In this document: piece after piece, positions 25,992 to 30,202 of the stretch
Numbering within the stretch: the first letter of the stretch is position 1
Layout: every line of letters starts with the position of its first letter
Assembly (NCBI GenBank): GCA_964586145.1
Contig: CAZPHH010000059.1
Location: forward strand, 1-30,202
Reading direction: 5' to 3'
Origin: JAFGJQ01 sp964586145
Lineage (GTDB): Bacteria; Planctomycetota; Phycisphaerae; UBA1845
DNA: 30,202 nt
Made by a program: the position numbers and the translations under genes
Notes under the pieces: generated by a model
Seen by the model: the letters and a program-made list of their open reading frames with translations, nothing else
Databases searched by the model: none
Told to the model about the DNA's origin: nothing

Positions 25992-26948
25992 ATGTCGATT
26001 CCAGTAAGGTCCATGGCATCCGGCTTGAAGGACATCCACAAGAAGATCGCTGCGGATTACCAGCGCATTTTCTCCCAGGACGGTCAGGGGCAATGCGAAG
26101 CCCGCATTTCCATCCTGCGAGCCGTACTGGACCGCGAGGGCCATTTCACCGTCGACGAACTCCGGGAATTGCTCGAGCAGGCCGGCGTGTCGTACGAGCG
26201 GGATTTCCTCGCCCGGACACTGGAGTCCTTTGTGCATTACGGGCTGGTCTGGGCGGTTCGCGCGTCAGATCGTCCGGTGCGGTACGAGCACGCTCACCTC
26301 GAACGCCACCACGACCACGTCATCTGCGTGCGCTGCGGCCGGATTCGGGAAATCGATGCGGCCAGGCCGCGGCGGCTGGCCGAGATCGAACAGGCGACGG
26401 GCTACCGCGTGCTCGACGGGCAGGTGACGGTTCGCGGCGTCTGTGAGCAATGCCTGGCCGGTCGGCCCGAGGTGTTTCCGCTTTCCGCGGGGGCGCCAGG
26501 GGAAGAGGTTCACGTGGTCCGGCTGGAGCTGACGGGACCGGAACGCAAGCGGCTGATCGGCATGGGCCTGGCGGAGCGGGCCCGGATCGAGATCATCAGC
26601 CGGGACGGGGAGGCGGGGGGCGTCATCGCCATCGAGCAATCCCGCGTGGCTGTCGGCCGGACCGTGCTGGATCGGATTTTCGTGCAAGCCGGCCGGGCCC
26701 CGCAGCCGGCGGTTTCCCCGCGGGCCGTTCCCCTCACAGAGCTGGGTGTGGGCCGCCGGGGCCGGATCGTACGGATCACCGGCAGCGGGCCGATCCGGCA
26801 TCGCCTGATGGAGATGGGGGTGACGCGCGGGGCCAACGTGTTTGTGGAACGGGTGGCCCCGTTGGGCGACCCGATCGAGGTGACGATCAAGGGCTATTAC
26901 CTGGCCATTCGCAAGAACGAAGCGGCCCAGATCATCGTGGAGCCGTAA
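25992..26948 (+). CDS. Fur-type regulator fused to two FeoA domains
   Basis: 318 aa from the ATG at 25992 (AAGG 9 bases upstream; TTG 25983 and ATG 26013 are alternatives). Residues 10-156 are Fur-like: winged helix with FTVDELRELLEQAGVSYERDF and LARTLESFVHYGLV, then YEHAHLERHHDHVICVRCG with the HHDH metal site at 106-109, and both structural zinc pairs C112/C115 and C151/C154. Residues about 171-232 and 245-318 are two FeoA (SH3-like) domains: LTGPERKRLIGMGL...AIEQSRVAVG, and TGSGPIRHRLMEMGVTRG...YYLAIRKNEA. FeoA normally is a separate 75-aa cytoplasmic partner of FeoB. One polypeptide therefore joins an iron sensor/repressor to a transporter-binding module, 10 bases before feoB. The frame is continuous with no N or slip tract. 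Confidence 0.92.
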   Translation: MSIPVRSMASGLKDIHKKIAADYQRIFSQDGQGQCEARISILRAVLDREGHFTVDELRELLEQAGVSYERDFLARTLESFVHYGLVWAVRASDRPVRYEHAHLERHHDHVICVRCGRIREIDAARPRRLAEIEQATGYRVLDGQVTVRGVCEQCLAGRPEVFPLSAGAPGEEVHVVRLELTGPERKRLIGMGLAERARIEIISRDGEAGGVIAIEQSRVAVGRTVLDRIFVQAGRAPQPAVSPRAVPLTELGVGRRGRIVRITGSGPIRHRLMEMGVTRGANVFVERVAPLGDPIEVTIKGYYLAIRKNEAAQIIVEP

Positions 26949-26958
26949 CGGCATACGC

Positions 26959-29166
26959 ATGGTATTGTTCGACGCCACTCAGACCCGCCAGACCATTCTT
27001 CGAGCGGTCATTGCCGGCAACCCCAACTGCGGCAAGACGTGCCTGTTCAACGCGCTGACCGGGGCGAACCAGAAGGTCGGCAACTACCCGGGTGTGACGG
27101 TGGAGCGTCGCGAGGGCCGGGTCCGGTCTTCCGAGGTTGCAATGACGGTCGTTGACCTGCCCGGCACATACTCGCTGACGGCGCTTTCGGCGGACGAGGT
27201 GGTCGCCCGCCATACGATGCTGCACGAGCGGCCGGCCGTGGTGATCAACGTGGTTGACGCGGCCAACCTGGAGCGCAACCTGTACCTCACCGTCCAGTTG
27301 ATGGAAATGGAGATGCCGCTGGTCGTCGCCCTGAACATGGTGGACGTGGCCGAGCGGCACGGAATGACCATCGACGTGGATCGCATGGCCGCGGTCCTGG
27401 GGCTGCCGGTGGTGCCGACGGTGGGCAACCGATGCCGGGGCATCCAGGACCTTCTGAGCAGGAGCCACGAGGTGGCGTGTCACACGACCGACGGCGCGAC
27501 GCGGGCAGTCACGTACGGGCACGGCGTCGACGACGAGGTGGACGCGCTGGCGGCCGTCGTGGCGGCCGATGCGAAGCTGTCGGGCCGGTATCCGGCTCGC
27601 TGGGCGGCAGTGAAACTGCTGGAGAAGGACGAGGAAATCATCCGCGACATGCGGGTGGCCGCAGCGCATCCGGCCGCCGTCGAGGCGGCGGCCGCCGTCG
27701 CGATCCAGGCGATCGAATCCCATTACCACGAGCCGTCGGAAGTGATCCTCGCGGAGGCCCGGTACGGATTCGTGTCGGGGATCATTCGAGAGTGCGTGAC
27801 CCACGGCAACGTGTCGCGGCGGTCCGTGACGGACGCAGTGGACGCGGTGGTGTGTCATCGACTGTTGGGACCGCTCGTGCTGGCCGGCGTCGTGTACTCG
27901 CTGTTCGTGGTCGTGTTCAAGATCGCCGATGAGTGGCACTGGCTGTTCGGCCGAAGCCCCACCCAGTGGATGCAAACGCTGTTTGCCTGGCTGGCGTACC
28001 AGGCGGGCGGACTGGCCGACACCTCGCCGATGCTGCATTCCCTGCTGGCGGACGGGGTGATCGGCGGGGTCGGGGGGATCATGGCGTTCGTGCCGCTGAT
28101 TTTCGTGATGTTCGCCTTGATCGCGGCGCTGGAGGACACAGGGTACATGGCCCGGGTGGCCTTCGTGCTGGACCGGGCCCTCAAGGTCTTCGGGCTGCAG
28201 GGCAAGAGCATCATGGCCATGATCGTCTCCGGCGGCCTGGGCGGCGGCGGATGCGCCGTGCCCGGCGTGCTGGCCACGCGGGTGCTTCGCGATCGGGAGG
28301 ACCGGCTGGTCACCATGCTCATTGCCCCGCTGATGAACTGCGGCGCGAAGATCCCGGTGTACCTCATGCTGATCGGGGCGTTCTTCGCGGAGCGCCAGGC
28401 CGGCATGATGTTCCTGCTCTGGCTGCTGTCGTGGGTGTTCGCGCTGATCTCGGCCGTCGTGATTCGGAGGTTTGTGGTGCGAGGGGCGCAGGCGCCGTTC
28501 GTCATGGAGTTGCCCACGTACCACGTCCCCACCCTCCGCGGCGTGCTGCGGCACACGTGGAGCCGGACGTGGATGTTCATTCGCAAGGCGGGCACGCTGA
28601 TCCTGGCCACCAGCGTGCTGATGTGGTTCGCGATGTACTTCCCCCGGGCGGACACGGCGGATATCGACGGCCGGATCGCCTCGTTGCAGAGTCAGACCGC
28701 GGATTCGGACGCGTCGGCACAAGCAGATGCCCTGCAGCGCGAACGGCAATCGGCTCAGCTTCGTCACAGCGCCGCCGGCCGGGCGGGTACGGCGTTGGAG
28801 ACCGTCACCCGGTGGGCCGGCATGGACTGGCGCGACAACATCGCCCTGATCGGCGGATTCGCCGCCAAGGAGGTCATCGTCAGCACGCTGGGTGTGGCCT
28901 ACGCCATGGCGGACGCGGATTCCGACGAGGGGGGAACGCTCTCGGCCCACCTGCGGTCCGATCCGGGCTGGACGCCGCTGCGGGCGTTCGCCCTGATGGT
29001 GTTCGTGATGCTGTACGCCCCGTGCGTGACCGTGCAGATCATCACGCGTCGCGAGTCCGGCTCGTGGAAGTGGCCGCTGTTTTCCATGACGTACACGATC
29101 GCGCTGGCGTTGCTGATGGCCACGCTGATCTACCAGGTGGGCGGTGCGTTCGGCTGGGGGGTGTAG
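26959..29166 (+). CDS. feoB: Ferrous iron transporter FeoB
   Basis: 735 aa, standard length. The N-terminal GTPase domain has G1 GNPNCGKT at 20-27, G2 GNYPGVTVE, G3 DLPG at 66-69 and G4 NMVD at 126-129; the G5 region reads PTVGNRCRGI. Residues about 175-270 form the helical GDI-type spacer. About eight membrane helices follow, containing the two Gate motifs with Cys in GGGGCAVPGVLATR and MNCGAKIPVYLMLI, plus GFAAKEVIVSTLG. A short coiled stretch rich in Gln/Ser/Asp (near 575-605) lies between membrane parts. It imports Fe2+ across the inner membrane, with FeoA modulating it; here the FeoA parts are on the preceding protein. Start chosen 10 bases after that stop. Confidence 0.97.
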   Translation: MVLFDATQTRQTILRAVIAGNPNCGKTCLFNALTGANQKVGNYPGVTVERREGRVRSSEVAMTVVDLPGTYSLTALSADEVVARHTMLHERPAVVINVVDAANLERNLYLTVQLMEMEMPLVVALNMVDVAERHGMTIDVDRMAAVLGLPVVPTVGNRCRGIQDLLSRSHEVACHTTDGATRAVTYGHGVDDEVDALAAVVAADAKLSGRYPARWAAVKLLEKDEEIIRDMRVAAAHPAAVEAAAAVAIQAIESHYHEPSEVILAEARYGFVSGIIRECVTHGNVSRRSVTDAVDAVVCHRLLGPLVLAGVVYSLFVVVFKIADEWHWLFGRSPTQWMQTLFAWLAYQAGGLADTSPMLHSLLADGVIGGVGGIMAFVPLIFVMFALIAALEDTGYMARVAFVLDRALKVFGLQGKSIMAMIVSGGLGGGGCAVPGVLATRVLRDREDRLVTMLIAPLMNCGAKIPVYLMLIGAFFAERQAGMMFLLWLLSWVFALISAVVIRRFVVRGAQAPFVMELPTYHVPTLRGVLRHTWSRTWMFIRKAGTLILATSVLMWFAMYFPRADTADIDGRIASLQSQTADSDASAQADALQRERQSAQLRHSAAGRAGTALETVTRWAGMDWRDNIALIGGFAAKEVIVSTLGVAYAMADADSDEGGTLSAHLRSDPGWTPLRAFALMVFVMLYAPCVTVQIITRRESGSWKWPLFSMTYTIALALLMATLIYQVGGAFGWGV

Positions 29167-29188
29167 CGGCGGCAGGAGTTTTGGCATC

Positions 29189-29407
29189 GTGTGGTGGGAG
29201 TGGCTGATCGTTCTGGCGGCGGCGGGGATCGCGGGGGCGTGGTTCGCGCGGTACGTCTATCGCCGAGTTCGGCAGGGCCCCCGCGCCAACTGCGCGACCT
29301 GCGAACGACGGAGCCTGGCCTGCCCGCCCGGACTGGTGCAGATTCAACCCGAGGCGGAACCGGAAGTTCACCATGCCCGTGGAGATCGAAGCGAAGCTGA
29401 AAGTTGA
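29189..29407 (+). CDS. FeoB-associated Cys-containing small membrane protein
   Basis: 72 aa from the GTG at 29189 (AGGAG about 10 bases upstream). One N-terminal helix, WWEWLIVLAAAGIAGAWF, is followed by a basic stretch (RYVYRRVRQGPR) and N-CATC-ERRSLACP with three Cys. This layout matches the FeoB-associated Cys-rich membrane protein family (a FeoC-like position), which follows feoB in many genomes and is thought to support iron transport. The tail after Cys is hydrophilic and its last 35 bases overlap the next gene. It is too short for strong homology by eye, but the position after feoB supports the call. Confidence 0.75.
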   Translation: MWWEWLIVLAAAGIAGAWFARYVYRRVRQGPRANCATCERRSLACPPGLVQIQPEAEPEVHHARGDRSEAES

Positions 29408-29975
29408 GTCGCTGGAGGCCGTGCGTGAACGGCTGCACGCGGCCGGGGCCGTGTTCGTCCGCGATGTGACGGAGCGGAACCTCCAGTACGACAGTGCCGA
29501 CGGCCGGCTTCGGCAGGGCGATTCCGTGCTGCGGGTTCGCTCGCTGGAGGTCCACCGCGGCGCGGCCCTGCCGGCCACGCTCACCTACAAAGGCCCGCGC
29601 CTGCCCGGCCGGGTGAAGCACCGCACCGAGATCGAGCTGGCCATTGCGGACGCCGAGTCCGCCGCTCGCCTGCTCGAGTCCCTGGGCTACGTGCGCCTTT
29701 GCCTGCTGGAAAAACGGCGGGAAACCTGGCAGCTTGAATCGTGCCACGTCGAGCTGGACGAGTTGCCGTATCTGGGCTCGTTCGTCGAGATCGAGGGCCC
29801 GGACGAAGTGAGCATCGCCCGCGTGCAGCAGCGGCTGGGCCTTGCCGACCGCCCGCACATTCCGCAGGGCTACATCGCGCTGCTGTACCAGCACTGCCAG
29901 ACCCACGGCCTGCCGTTTGCCGAAATCACCTTCGCCCGCGCCGCCCAACACACCGACCCCCGGTACAGCGTTTGA
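29373..29975 (+). CDS. CYTH-domain protein (class IV adenylate cyclase/triphosphatase fold)
   Basis: 200 aa. The signature ExExK is EIEAK at residues 4-8, followed by the typical alternation of charged strands: LQYDSADGRLRQGDSVLRVR, LTYKGPRLPGRVKHRTEIE, LEKRRETWQLESCHVELDE, and a final GSFVEIEG. CYTH proteins bind triphosphates with divalent metal inside a beta tunnel and act as CyaB-type adenylate cyclases, thiamine triphosphatases or inorganic triphosphatases. Which one cannot be read here. The ATG at 29373 has GGAAG upstream and overlaps the preceding gene by 35 bases, so it is probably translated with the feo module, although a functional link is not shown. Confidence 0.93.
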   Translation: MPVEIEAKLKVESLEAVRERLHAAGAVFVRDVTERNLQYDSADGRLRQGDSVLRVRSLEVHRGAALPATLTYKGPRLPGRVKHRTEIELAIADAESAARLLESLGYVRLCLLEKRRETWQLESCHVELDELPYLGSFVEIEGPDEVSIARVQQRLGLADRPHIPQGYIALLYQHCQTHGLPFAEITFARAAQHTDPRYSV

Positions 29976-30004
29976 ACGCGGTTGGGCGAGTGATGCTCGT
30001 CTTG

Positions 30005-30202
30005 TTTGTGGGACTGGCTTTGCGTTGTGGGACCGGCTTTCCAGTAGGTCTTGGGAGGCTGTGGGCTGTAGGATTGGTCCGCACGGCGGACCCTACTCCT
30101 GTTTTGTGGGACCAGCTTGTCTGTGTGGGACCGGCTTGTCTGTGTGGGACCGGCTTTCCAGTCGGTCTCTGTTCCTTGTGGGACCGGCTTTCCAGCCGGT
30201 CT
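30005..30202. repeat. Array of short palindromic repeats
   Basis: Six or more copies of a TGTGGGACCGGCTT-type unit: 30005-30024 (truncated), 30025-30051, 30105-30121, 30124-30140, 30143-30168 and 30177-30202. Full units end TTCCAG(C/T)(C/A)GGTCT and fold as GACCGGCT / AGCCGGTC. A different hairpin at 30068-30096 (GTAGG...GTCCGC / GCGGAC...CCTAC) is inserted between copies. It looks like REP/MITE-like extragenic palindromes; the last copy reaches the window edge. Confidence 0.8.

Noticed and set aside
26932..29187. 751-codon open frame on the minus strand
   Set aside because: Exact shadow of feoB, His/Arg/Gln-rich without domains.
30005..30202. Possible CRISPR array
   Set aside because: Units are irregularly spaced, vary in length and are themselves palindromes with almost no spacers; no cas genes are nearby.

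Overview
The window is GC-rich and gene-dense and looks like a planctomycete chromosome, probably near the class Phycisphaerae and probably metagenome-derived (it holds a 10-base N gap). The clues are a BlaI/M56 (BlaR1-like) pair whose receptor carries a long leucine-rich-repeat and thioredoxin extension, a CxxCGYDL...CPECG zinc ribbon on a small membrane protein, a C-terminal PTTRPA-like tail, Asn/Asp-rich lipoprotein linkers, and LptF/LptG plus heptose-type genes indicating an outer membrane. The taxonomic call is inference from protein style; there is no rRNA or other marker.

Layout. 1-1586 (minus): a PKD-domain lipoprotein that runs off the left edge. 1826-3940 (plus): a fusion of a WecA/MraY-type polyprenyl-phosphate sugar-1-phosphate transferase with an ATP-grasp ligase. 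4300-8230 (plus): a candidate self-contained sensory circuit, with a near-consensus promoter overlapped by a BlaI-type palindrome, a BlaI repressor, and an M56 protease-receptor with about 20 LRRs and a TlpA-like thioredoxin domain. 8241-10270 (minus): a GH114/TM1410-like lipoprotein and a secreted protein with a C-terminal anchor. 10669-10741: tRNA-Lys(CUU). 10787-10796: assembly gap. 10880-13294 (minus): long-chain polyprenyl diphosphate synthase and an M20 amidohydrolase.

13571-14822 (plus): a sigma-70 family factor behind a good promoter and a leader of about 225 nt, followed by a terminator-like hairpin. 15072-19699 (plus): a tight uvrB - nadC - amidohydrolase - zinc-ribbon membrane protein cluster. 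19743-23318 (minus): lptF - lptG - anchored beta-repeat protein, probably an envelope-lipid export operon, divergent from a domain-swapped HldE-like gene (23574-25172, plus).

25332-29975 (plus) is a ferrous-iron module: a DtxR/MntR-type regulator with a palindromic operator and a probably leaderless promoter, a Fur-FeoA-FeoA fusion protein, FeoB, a FeoB-associated Cys-containing small membrane protein, and a CYTH protein overlapping it. The right edge (30005-30202) is an array of short dispersed palindromic repeats.

The most unusual items are the Fur-FeoA-FeoA fusion inside a feo operon, the BlaI/M56-LRR-thioredoxin circuit with a visible operator, the domain-swapped HldE homologue lacking the kinase catalytic Asp, and the glycosyltransferase/ATP-grasp fusion. 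No phage, transposase, CRISPR array or classical defence system was seen.
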